Below, one piece after another: positions 18,812 to 26,119 of a DNA stretch of 64,000 nucleotides. Made by a program: the position numbers and the translations under genes. Positions within the stretch are counted from its first letter, which is position 1, and each line of letters opens with the position of its first letter. Under the pieces are notes generated by a model. That model made no database searches. It was given only the letters and a program-made list of their open reading frames with translations, and was not told the DNA's origin. This DNA is from Prosthecobacter vanneervenii (GTDB lineage: Bacteria; Verrucomicrobiota; Verrucomicrobiia; Verrucomicrobiales; Verrucomicrobiaceae): contig NZ_JACHIG010000013.1 in NCBI RefSeq assembly GCF_014203095.1, positions 121,450 through 185,449 of the forward strand, read 5' to 3'.

Positions 18812-20175
18812 AAACACTTCTTACTCTGAGCATTGCGCTCCTGGCTGGCAGCGCCTGGGCCAAAGCGCCCAACATCCTTTTTATTCTTGCGGATGACCAG
18901 TCGTGGAGCGGGACCTCGGTGCGGATGATGCCCAATGAACCGGGCAGTGCGGGGCGGGAGTTTCACACTCCGAATTTGGAAAAACTCGCCGCGCAGGGCA
19001 TGGTGTTCTCGCAGGCTTATGCAGCGCACTGCAAATGCGAGTGCTCGCGTGCCTCCATCCAGATGGGACGCACCACCAGCTCCCTCAATGCAACGGACAA
19101 AAACTCGCGGAACTGGAACGCGCCCGTGACGGATTCGCTGGTCAACACGCTGAAGAAGGCGGACGGCAGCTATCGCGCGGCCCACTTCGGCAAGTGGCAG
19201 TGGTTTCATACGCCGGAGTCCATGGGGTATGATGCCAGTGATGGGATCACCATGAACGAGGACGGAGACTCGACAGATCCGGAAGATCCGAAGCAGTCGT
19301 TTGGAATCACACGTCGCGCACGCACGTTCATGGAAAAGCAGGTGAAAGAGGGACATCCATTTTTCCTGCAGCTCTCCTACTATGCCGTGCATCAGACACC
19401 GCAGGCGCTGGCATCCACGATCAAAAAGTATGAAGGCATGCCAAATGCCGGAAAAGGAGGGAAGGGCGACCGTGCTGTGATGGCCGCCATGACGGAGGAC
19501 CTTGACACCTGCGTGGGCGAGGTTTTGAAGACGCTCGATGAGCTCCGCATCGCGGAAAACACCCTCGTCATCTACACTTCGGACAATGGCGGGCGCACCA
19601 GCCTGCTGAATGGTGGAAAAGGAGATCTGGGAGAAGGTGGAATCCGCGAGCCAATGATCATTCGCTGCCCAGGAGTCAAAGGCGGCGTGTACTGTGCCAC
19701 GCCCGTCATCAGCTACGATCTGATGGCCACTGTGCTGGATTTTGCCGCGCCTGGGTTTCCCCTGCCCAAGGGCGTCGAGGGCGGAAGCTGGAAGCCGCTG
19801 CTGCTGAGCGGTGGAAAAGAACCTGTGAGGCGGCCGATCGACCGCTTTGTCTGGCACCAGGTGGTGGAGGTGGAGCACCCGATGTCTGCGATCCGAAAAG
19901 GCGACTACAAGCTGCTCTATTTCTGGGACAGCAAGGAGGGGCTGCTTTTCGATCTGGTGCATGATCTGGGAGAGACGCGAGATCTGGCAAAGCAAAATCC
20001 CCAGATGGCGGAGAAACTGCAGGCCGAGCTCAAAGCCCATCTGCGTGCGGGGCTCGGAGAGCAGGCTTTTGCGGCTCTGGAGCGCGGCGAATTTCCCCAG
20101 GGACGAGGGCCCAAACCTGGCAAGGGCATGGGCCCCGGAGGCAAAAAGAAAGATGGCATGAAAAAGGGAAAGTGA
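18808..20175 (+). CDS. Secreted sulfatase-family protein with atypical C-E-C-S-R active-site motif
   Basis: 455 residues with a signal peptide (cleavage near AWA-KA, about 19). Alkaline-phosphatase-superfamily sulfatase: metal-binding NILFILADDQSW, active-site block C77-E-C79-S80-R81-A-S, AHFGKWQWFHTPES, and IYTSDNGG near 250. The canonical formylglycine motif is C-x-P/A-S-R; here the third position is Cys instead of Pro, and the usual GKWHLG histidine is Gln (GKWQW). The catalytic Cys is kept, so it may still be matured, but specificity may be unusual. The C-terminal about 30 residues are Gly/Lys-rich (GKGMGPGGKKK), echoing linkers in the coupled YHYH protein upstream. Confidence 0.9.
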   Translation: MKTLLTLSIALLAGSAWAKAPNILFILADDQSWSGTSVRMMPNEPGSAGREFHTPNLEKLAAQGMVFSQAYAAHCKCECSRASIQMGRTTSSLNATDKNSRNWNAPVTDSLVNTLKKADGSYRAAHFGKWQWFHTPESMGYDASDGITMNEDGDSTDPEDPKQSFGITRRARTFMEKQVKEGHPFFLQLSYYAVHQTPQALASTIKKYEGMPNAGKGGKGDRAVMAAMTEDLDTCVGEVLKTLDELRIAENTLVIYTSDNGGRTSLLNGGKGDLGEGGIREPMIIRCPGVKGGVYCATPVISYDLMATVLDFAAPGFPLPKGVEGGSWKPLLLSGGKEPVRRPIDRFVWHQVVEVEHPMSAIRKGDYKLLYFWDSKEGLLFDLVHDLGETRDLAKQNPQMAEKLQAELKAHLRAGLGEQAFAALERGEFPQGRGPKPGKGMGPGGKKKDGMKKGK

Positions 20176-20201
20176 TCTGGTAATCAGATCCTTCCATATC
20201 C

Positions 20202-21434
20202 ATGCGCCCTGTTATCGCTCTGCTGCTGATTCTGTCCCCCTTGTTTCTCTGCGCCGCGCCTGTGCAGGTGACGGTGGATGTGAAGAATGGCATGTCTCGC
20301 GGCGGGAAGCCCTATTTCGTCAAAGGCGCGGGCGGGGAGTCGCATCTGGACATCCTGGCTGCACGAGGCGGAAACTCCCTGCGCACATGGAGTACTGACC
20401 GGCTGGAGCAGACGCTGCAGGAGGCGGAGAAGCTGGGGCTGACCGTGAGCGCCGGGATTTGGTTGGAGCCGGAATGCTCCTGGTTCTCGTATTCCAAGCC
20501 GGAACATTGCGCCAGACAGCAGGAGCGAGTGAGGCAGCTGGTGATGCAATTCCGCGATCATCCCGCGCTGCTGGCGTGGGGGCTGGGAAATGAGGTGGAG
20601 GGTGACGGGTCACAGGCAGCTTTTTGGCAGCAACTGGAGAAGCTGGCTCTGATGGTGAAGGAGAATGACCCTGCGCATCCGACCTTCACCGCCGTGGCTG
20701 GCATGACAGAACAAAAGGCGAAGGGAATGAACGAACATGCTCCGCATCTCGACTACGTCGGCGTCAATACTTATGGCGGTTTGTTCGGCCTGCGTGCGCA
20801 GCTGGCGAAGATTGGCTGGACACGTCCCTGGCTGGTCACGGAATGGGGGCCGCAGGGTTTTTGGGAGAGGCCGAAGAGCAAGTCTGGAGCACCCATGGAA
20901 CAAACGAGCACTGAGAAGGCTGAAATGATGCGGCGTGGTTATGACGAAGTAATCGCCCAAGGCGGAGCGTGTCTGGGGAGCTATGCGTTTGTATGGGGCT
21001 GGAAGTATGAGGCCACGGCGACATGGTTCGGCCTGCTGACGCATGACGGGGAGACAACCGCGGCCGTGGATGTCCTGGAAGAAAAATGGAGCGGACATGC
21101 ACCACCAAATCGTGCTCCCATCATCCAGCCGCTGAAGGATACTCCTTTGGAGGCAGTGGCCACAGGCACGTCACTCAAAGTTCGCGCCGAGGCCGCAGAT
21201 CCTGAAGGGGATGCTCTCGTTTGGCGCTGGGCCATGCTGCCTGAAAAGATTGGCCACAATGCGGGGCGGCGCCTGCGGATGCCTGCTGCGGTCGAGGGGG
21301 CGATCACCTCGACCGAGGGGGATCTGGCCCAGGTGAAGGCGCCGAAACAACCCGGCAAATACCGGCTGCATGTCTGGGTCAGTGATGGAAACGGCCATGC
21401 TGCGACGGCGAATGCTCCCTTTGAGGTCAAGTAG
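20202..21434 (+). CDS. Secreted glycoside hydrolase-like TIM-barrel protein (clan A type)
   Basis: 410 residues with a signal peptide (cleavage near LCA-AP, about 19). A (beta/alpha)8 glycosidase-like fold of the GH2/GH5 type: a start resembling the GH2 catalytic domain (GKPYFVKGAGGESHLD, then GGNSLRTW), the acid/base motif GLGNEVEG (about residue 128-135) and a likely nucleophile Glu in LVTEWGPQG (about 215). A C-terminal Ig-like or cadherin-like domain covers about 305-410 (PEGDALVWRWAML, GKYRLHVWVSDGNG). Substrate not predictable. Follows the sulfatase by 26 bases, which contain a perfect 6-bp inverted repeat (20174-20190). Confidence 0.8.
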   Translation: MRPVIALLLILSPLFLCAAPVQVTVDVKNGMSRGGKPYFVKGAGGESHLDILAARGGNSLRTWSTDRLEQTLQEAEKLGLTVSAGIWLEPECSWFSYSKPEHCARQQERVRQLVMQFRDHPALLAWGLGNEVEGDGSQAAFWQQLEKLALMVKENDPAHPTFTAVAGMTEQKAKGMNEHAPHLDYVGVNTYGGLFGLRAQLAKIGWTRPWLVTEWGPQGFWERPKSKSGAPMEQTSTEKAEMMRRGYDEVIAQGGACLGSYAFVWGWKYEATATWFGLLTHDGETTAAVDVLEEKWSGHAPPNRAPIIQPLKDTPLEAVATGTSLKVRAEAADPEGDALVWRWAMLPEKIGHNAGRRLRMPAAVEGAITSTEGDLAQVKAPKQPGKYRLHVWVSDGNGHAATANAPFEVK

Positions 21435-21592
21435 GGCAGCAAGCACCGGGCGGCCGAACCATGTGCGTTTCGGTATTTGCAGTGTGGGTGTTGGAAGATT
21501 GTAAATCCGGCGTTTACTGGTGATGAAGAAGGCGGCCCGCTCGGATTGATCGTCCGGCTGTTTTCGTCTTCAGTGCCCTTTACTCACGCTCC

Positions 21593-22741
21593 ATGTCCGA
21601 AGTCTTCAATTCCAACTACCCCTCCATCGAACATCTTCGAGAGAAGGCCCGCCGCCGGGTGCCGCGATTTGCCTTTGAATACCTTGAGGGTGGCTGCTTT
21701 TCCAACATCAATCTCCAGCGCAACACGGATGAAATACGGCAGGTACAGCTGAGGCCGTGGTACCTGCGGGATTATCCGGGTTCAGACCTCAAGACGGAGC
21801 TTTTTGGCATCAAGTATGATGCGCCGTTTGGAGTCTCGCCCATCGGCCTGCAGGGGTTGATCTGGCCCAAGGCCACCGAGATCATCGCCAAGGCGGCGCA
21901 TCAGCACAACCTGCCCTTCACCCTGAGTACCGTGGCCACGGCCAGCATAGAAACGGTGGCTGAGCTTACGCAAGGAAAGGCGTGGTTTCAGTTATACCAT
22001 CCCGCAGAGGATTCACTGCGGGACAAGCTGCTGCAACGTGTGAAGGATGCGGGTTTCCCGGTGCTCGTCATCCTGGCAGATACGCCCACCTTTGCTTACC
22101 GGCCCAAGGAGATCCGCAACGGGCTCTCCATCCCGCCGCGCATGACGCTGCGCAATGTGATCCAGATGATGCTGCACCCCACGTGGTCCTTCAGCCAGCT
22201 CGCGGCCGGTGCGCCGGAGTTCAAGACCATGAAGCCCTATCTGCCAAAAGGGCTGAACATGAAACATCTCGGGCTCTTCATGAACAAGACTTTCTCTGGC
22301 CGCCTGAATCCCGCCAAGATCAGCGCCATTCGCGAGCGCTGGAAAGGCAAGCTGGTGGTGAAGGGCGTGGTGACTGAAGAAGACGCTGAGACGGCGCTGG
22401 GCCTGGGCGTGGACGGCTTCATCGTTTCAAATCACGGCGGCCGCCAGCTCGATGCCGGCCAGTCCACGATCAAGCCGCTCACCGAGCTGGCGAAGAAATT
22501 TGGACATCGCACCACCGTGATGCTGGACAGTGGTCTGCGTTCCGGCCCTGATGTGGCGTGTGCGCTGGCCAGCGGCGCCAAGTTTACCTTCATGGGGCGC
22601 TCCTTCATGTACGGGGTGGGAGCCCTGGGCAAAGACGGGGCAGACCACACCATGACGATGCTCAAGCGCCAGATCAAGCAGGTGATGGAGCAGGTGGGCT
22701 GTGAACGAGTGGCCGATCTGCCAAAGCATCTTGTGGCCTGA
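21593..22741 (+). CDS. FMN-dependent alpha-hydroxy-acid oxidizing protein
   Basis: 382 residues, no signal peptide. Belongs to the L-lactate dehydrogenase/glycolate oxidase family: RFAFEYLEGGCFSNINLQRN (N-terminal YxxGG-type segment), PFGVSPIGLQGL, LSTVATASIE, WFQLY, LVVKGVVTEEDA with the active-site Lys, VSNHGGRQLD with the catalytic His and Arg, and LDSGLRSGPDVACALA then FMGRSFMYGVGALG for FMN phosphate binding. It oxidises an L-2-hydroxy acid to the 2-oxo acid; substrate (lactate, glycolate, mandelate) cannot be fixed. The 158 bases upstream contain no recognised element. Confidence 0.93.
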   Translation: MSEVFNSNYPSIEHLREKARRRVPRFAFEYLEGGCFSNINLQRNTDEIRQVQLRPWYLRDYPGSDLKTELFGIKYDAPFGVSPIGLQGLIWPKATEIIAKAAHQHNLPFTLSTVATASIETVAELTQGKAWFQLYHPAEDSLRDKLLQRVKDAGFPVLVILADTPTFAYRPKEIRNGLSIPPRMTLRNVIQMMLHPTWSFSQLAAGAPEFKTMKPYLPKGLNMKHLGLFMNKTFSGRLNPAKISAIRERWKGKLVVKGVVTEEDAETALGLGVDGFIVSNHGGRQLDAGQSTIKPLTELAKKFGHRTTVMLDSGLRSGPDVACALASGAKFTFMGRSFMYGVGALGKDGADHTMTMLKRQIKQVMEQVGCERVADLPKHLVA

Positions 22742-22811
22742 GTAAGGCTGCCGCAAACATCCTGCATCTTGGATTGATTCCGCGCAGGATGTGGCGCAGA
22801 CCTTGCGGCAC

Positions 22812-23867
22812 ATGATTTCAAATCCGAAGGCACTTCCCTATCTGCACGGCTGCCCTCTGGGCCGGGCACGGTTCAAGGTGCAGCCAGAGGATTTTATGGT
22901 GGAGGAGATCCTGGGCTTTGAGCCCTCGGGCGTGGGCGAGCACTGCCTGGTATGGGCAGAGAAGCGGAATCTGGACAGCAATGCCGCTGCCGCTCAGCTT
23001 GCGGACGCCGTGGGCATCCGGCGCAGGCTGGTGAGCCACTGCGGACTGAAGGATCGCCATGCGGTCACACGGCAATGGTTCAGCCTGCACATGCCAGGGC
23101 AGCCATCGCCAGAGCCTGAGGCGTTGGAATCCGAGGGGCTGAAGGTGCTGCGAATCACGCGCAACACTCGCAAGCTGCGCCGTGGCATTCACCAGGGCAA
23201 CCGATTCACCATCCGCCTGCGTGAGCCGGAATTTGACGCGGATTCAGCCAGACGGCGGTGGAGTGCGATCGCTGCAAAGGGAGTGCCGAATTTTTTTGGT
23301 GCCCAACGCTTCGGCAATGACGGGCAGAATCTCTCGAAGGCGCTGGCGATGTTTCGTGGTGAGTTCAATCCGGGAGATCGACTGCTGCGCGGACTCCTCA
23401 TCTCATCCGCACGAAGCTATCTTTTCAACACCGTGGTGGCGGAGCGCATGGCGGCAGGCACCTGGGACAGACCGCTTGCTGGCGAGGTCTTTGGATTCTC
23501 AGACAATGGCACCATTCTGCTGCCTAAAAACCAGCGTGGCGATGAGGTGGCAAGGTTTGAAAAAGGGATCGTGGAACTCACTGCGCCCTTGTGGGGAGAG
23601 GGAGATCTTCAGAGCGTGGGAGAGGTGCGTGATTTTGAGCTAAGCGTGGCAGACCGGTTTCCCGAAATCACCGCTGGTCTGAAAGCCTGCGATCTGCGGC
23701 AGGAGCGTCGGGTCATGCGCCTGCGGCCGCTGCAGCCTGTCATGGAGGTGGGGGCAGATGGCGGTCTTTCCATGCGGTTTGATCTTCCCAAAGGAACGTA
23801 TGCCACCGCCATTCTGCGCGAGCTGGCGGCTCTGGATGAAGCCGGGCATGCGGAGGTGGATTCATAG
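22812..23867 (+). CDS. truD: tRNA pseudouridine(13) synthase TruD
   Basis: 351 residues from ATG 22812, where the protein (ISNPKALPYLHGCPLGRARFKV) aligns with the start of E. coli TruD; a GTG at 22791 would add 7 residues and has a purine stretch too close to serve well as Shine-Dalgarno. TruD motifs are KVQPEDFMVEEILGFEPSGVGEH, HCGLKDRHAVTRQWFS with the catalytic Asp in GLKDR (about 80), and GVPNFFGAQRFGNDGQN. The enzyme makes pseudouridine at position 13 of tRNA-Glu. The C-terminal GTYATAILRELAAL is typical. Apparently single-gene unit. Confidence 0.95.
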   Translation: MISNPKALPYLHGCPLGRARFKVQPEDFMVEEILGFEPSGVGEHCLVWAEKRNLDSNAAAAQLADAVGIRRRLVSHCGLKDRHAVTRQWFSLHMPGQPSPEPEALESEGLKVLRITRNTRKLRRGIHQGNRFTIRLREPEFDADSARRRWSAIAAKGVPNFFGAQRFGNDGQNLSKALAMFRGEFNPGDRLLRGLLISSARSYLFNTVVAERMAAGTWDRPLAGEVFGFSDNGTILLPKNQRGDEVARFEKGIVELTAPLWGEGDLQSVGEVRDFELSVADRFPEITAGLKACDLRQERRVMRLRPLQPVMEVGADGGLSMRFDLPKGTYATAILRELAALDEAGHAEVDS

Positions 23868-23872
23868 CGCTT

Positions 23873-23936
23873 GCTGACACGGCGCTGACAATTCTCCGGC
23901 TGCGGCTTGATGGCTCTTTGACATTTCCGTTATCAT
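23873..23936 (+). promoter_or_regulatory. Two tandem 11-bp repeats plus putative promoter of the metallophosphoesterase
   Basis: GCTGACACGGC (23873) and GCTGACAATTC (23884) are tandem 11-base units; the second is identical over all 11 bases to the first unit of the array at 15540. A possible -35 TTGATG (23907-23912), 18-base spacer and -10 TATCAT (23931-23936) follow, so the repeats sit just upstream of -35, as for an activator. The start codon at 23945 would leave almost no leader. Confidence 0.5.
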
Positions 23937-23944
23937 TTCTGTGC

Positions 23945-25405
23945 ATGAAGACCTCCACGTCACTGCCTTTGCTTGCCGCATTCACCGTCATGGCTGCGGC
24001 ACTGGCCGTGGCTCAAAATGAAGGAAAGCAGCCCAAGGGGGAGCGCGGCAACAAAGGCAAGGGGGCAGGCCCTGGAGGCCAGGTGGAGCCTGCGGTTGTT
24101 CCGCCGTATCTTTTCAATGTCTGGCTCTGCCGTCCTGGGGCGGAATCCGTGACCCTGAGCGTGCTGGCCTGGAAGGACATGGAGGCTTTTGTCTCCTATG
24201 GTGCCAGTCCGGCGGCGCTGACGCAGCGCTCCGCCGTCGTGAAACTCGCAGCGGGAGAGCCGCAGACGATTGTGCTCGGGCCGTTGAAGCCAGACACCGC
24301 CTATGTCTATCAGCTGACTTATCGCATCGGCGGCGGCGAGGCGGTGCGTGATGAAGTGCGCAGCTTTCATACACAGCGTGCTCCGGCATCTGCCTTCACC
24401 TTCACGATGCAGGCGGACTCACATCTCGACATGAGCACAGACGTGCGCGTGTATCAGCAGACACTGGCCAACATGCTGGCCGACAAGCCGGATTTCATGA
24501 TCGATCTCGGGGACACCACGATGGTGGACAAGTTTGGCAGCTTTTACACACGGGCGGAGTCGCAGTACAAGGCGCAGCGTTTTTATCTGGGGCGCATTGC
24601 GCACAGTGTGCCGGTCCTCCTAACACTGGGAAATCATGACGGTGAGCAGGGCTTTCGCCTCACCGGGCAGCCGGATTCGATGCCGCTGTGGTCCATCGCC
24701 ATGCGGAAGAAGTATTTTCCCAACCCCGAGCCCGGCGGCATCTACACGGGGAATCCAAAGCCTGAGGAAGGCGCGGGCATGCTGCAGGATTACTACGCCT
24801 TTGAGTGGGGCAGCGCGTTGTTCGTCGTGCTGGATCCTTTTTGGTTTACGCGGGAACGCAAAAGTGAGGACAACTGGGACATGACACTGGGGGAGGAGCA
24901 ATACCGCTGGCTGACGAAAACGCTGGAAGCGAGCAAGGCTCCGCTCAAGTTTGTCTTTCTGCATCACCTTGTCGGTGGACTGGGCAAGGATGTGCGCGGA
25001 GCCGTGACGCCTGCGCCTTACATGGAATGGGGCGGCAAAAACGCAGATGGCAGCGAGGGCTTCAAGCAGCACCGCCCAGGCTGGGCGATGCCCATCCATA
25101 AGCTCCTGGTCAAAAATGGTGTGAGCATTGTTTTTCATGGGCATGATCACCTTTTTGCCAAGGAGGAGCTGGACGGTGTCATCTACCAAGAGGTGCCTCA
25201 GCCCGGACACCCAAGCGGTGGCACGCGCAGCGCTGAGGAGTATGGCTACACGGGCACCATTCTTGGCAGCTCGGGGCATGTGCGAGTGATGGTGGGTCCG
25301 GGTGAAGCGCAGGTGGACTATGTGAGATCCATCGTGCCCGGAGTGACACGCGACGAAGTGCCCAATGGCTCCGTCGCGCACAGCTACAAGATCAAAAGAA
25401 AGTAG
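23945..25405 (+). CDS. Secreted metallophosphoesterase, purple-acid-phosphatase type
   Basis: 486 residues from ATG 23945, which opens a signal peptide (MKTSTSLPLLAAFTVMAAALAVAQ); a TTG at 23918 would add 9 residues. A Gly/Lys-rich segment follows (KQPKGERGNKGKGAGPGG, about 30-47), then a fibronectin-III-like N-domain. The calcineurin-like domain shows five metal motifs in order: QADSHLD, DFMIDLGDTT, TLGNHDGE, FLHHLVGG and VFHGHDHLF. The QADSH motif has Asp-x-His as in purple acid phosphatases. Expected role is phosphomonoester or diester hydrolysis in the periplasm or outside the cell. Its upstream repeats match those next to the two-component system at 14-15 kb. Confidence 0.9.
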   Translation: MKTSTSLPLLAAFTVMAAALAVAQNEGKQPKGERGNKGKGAGPGGQVEPAVVPPYLFNVWLCRPGAESVTLSVLAWKDMEAFVSYGASPAALTQRSAVVKLAAGEPQTIVLGPLKPDTAYVYQLTYRIGGGEAVRDEVRSFHTQRAPASAFTFTMQADSHLDMSTDVRVYQQTLANMLADKPDFMIDLGDTTMVDKFGSFYTRAESQYKAQRFYLGRIAHSVPVLLTLGNHDGEQGFRLTGQPDSMPLWSIAMRKKYFPNPEPGGIYTGNPKPEEGAGMLQDYYAFEWGSALFVVLDPFWFTRERKSEDNWDMTLGEEQYRWLTKTLEASKAPLKFVFLHHLVGGLGKDVRGAVTPAPYMEWGGKNADGSEGFKQHRPGWAMPIHKLLVKNGVSIVFHGHDHLFAKEELDGVIYQEVPQPGHPSGGTRSAEEYGYTGTILGSSGHVRVMVGPGEAQVDYVRSIVPGVTRDEVPNGSVAHSYKIKRK

Positions 25406-25433
25406 CACGAGATGCGCGCTCAGGCATTGATCG

Positions 25434-26042
25434 TCACACCAGTTCGAGAATGCCAAACGATGCTGGGACGTGGAAATCTGGTCGCTCTGTCTGTGGATTG
25501 ACCCAGGGCATCCAGCCGGACTGCACGGAGCCATCGGGCCTGTGGCTAAATTCTGCACGGTAGAGTCCGGCATAAAATTCGCGGCTGTCGGCTTTGAGCA
25601 CCTGGAGCGTTCGCAGCGTGTCCAAAGGGATGCTGCCCGTAACGGTGTAGCGGTTTCCCATCATCTCGGCTGAGAGGCTCAAGCCCGCGCATCGCCAGTC
25701 CCAGTTCATTTCACGGTAAAAATGGGCTTCGTAGTCGAGCACATCTCCACGAGGGGACATCTCAAGACAGAAGTAGGGCTTCAAGCTGAGATCGGGCGAC
25801 AGGAAAATTTCCACGCGATCAGACCCAAGCACGCGCTCTTTTGCATCGGCTCCATCTGGAAGCACGATGTCGTCATCGTGGCAGTCAAAGCGGAAGTGAA
25901 GGTGTCTTTCATCCCACAAGGCGCGGAATTCGGTGAACGGGGCCGCGTTCTCTTCCCAAGGAAAGGAAAAGTCGGTCAATGATTCGGCCATGGACCAATC
26001 GAGGGCGGAGGAGGAGGTGTGGCGGACACGGTAGCGTTTCAT
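25434..26042 (-). CDS. CBM9-like/DOMON-fold carbohydrate-binding family 9-like protein
   Basis: 202 residues, no signal peptide. Resembles the carbohydrate-binding family 9-like domain: RALWDERHLHFRFDCHDDDIV, RVLGSDRVEIFLSPD, YFCLEMSPRGDVLDYEAHFYR, WDWRC and the terminal FHVPASFGILEL. As a stand-alone domain without an export signal, it may act inside the cell or rely on an unrecognised route; ligand unknown. Convergent with the metallophosphoesterase (28-base gap) and divergent from the PHP hydrolase gene. Confidence 0.8.
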   Translation of the reverse strand: MKRYRVRHTSSSALDWSMAESLTDFSFPWEENAAPFTEFRALWDERHLHFRFDCHDDDIVLPDGADAKERVLGSDRVEIFLSPDLSLKPYFCLEMSPRGDVLDYEAHFYREMNWDWRCAGLSLSAEMMGNRYTVTGSIPLDTLRTLQVLKADSREFYAGLYRAEFSHRPDGSVQSGWMPWVNPQTERPDFHVPASFGILELV

Positions 26043-26119
26043 GAGGCAGCTTTGGCAAGCACTCGCTGCATTTCAATGACGGCTGGAAAACTGTCTGCCA
26101 ACGGAGGCGTTGATAGTGG

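Noticed and set aside
20174..20190. Inverted repeat GATCTG-GTAAT-CAGATC as terminator after the sulfatase
   Set aside because: Only a 6-bp AT-containing stem without a T run; kept as a note rather than a feature.
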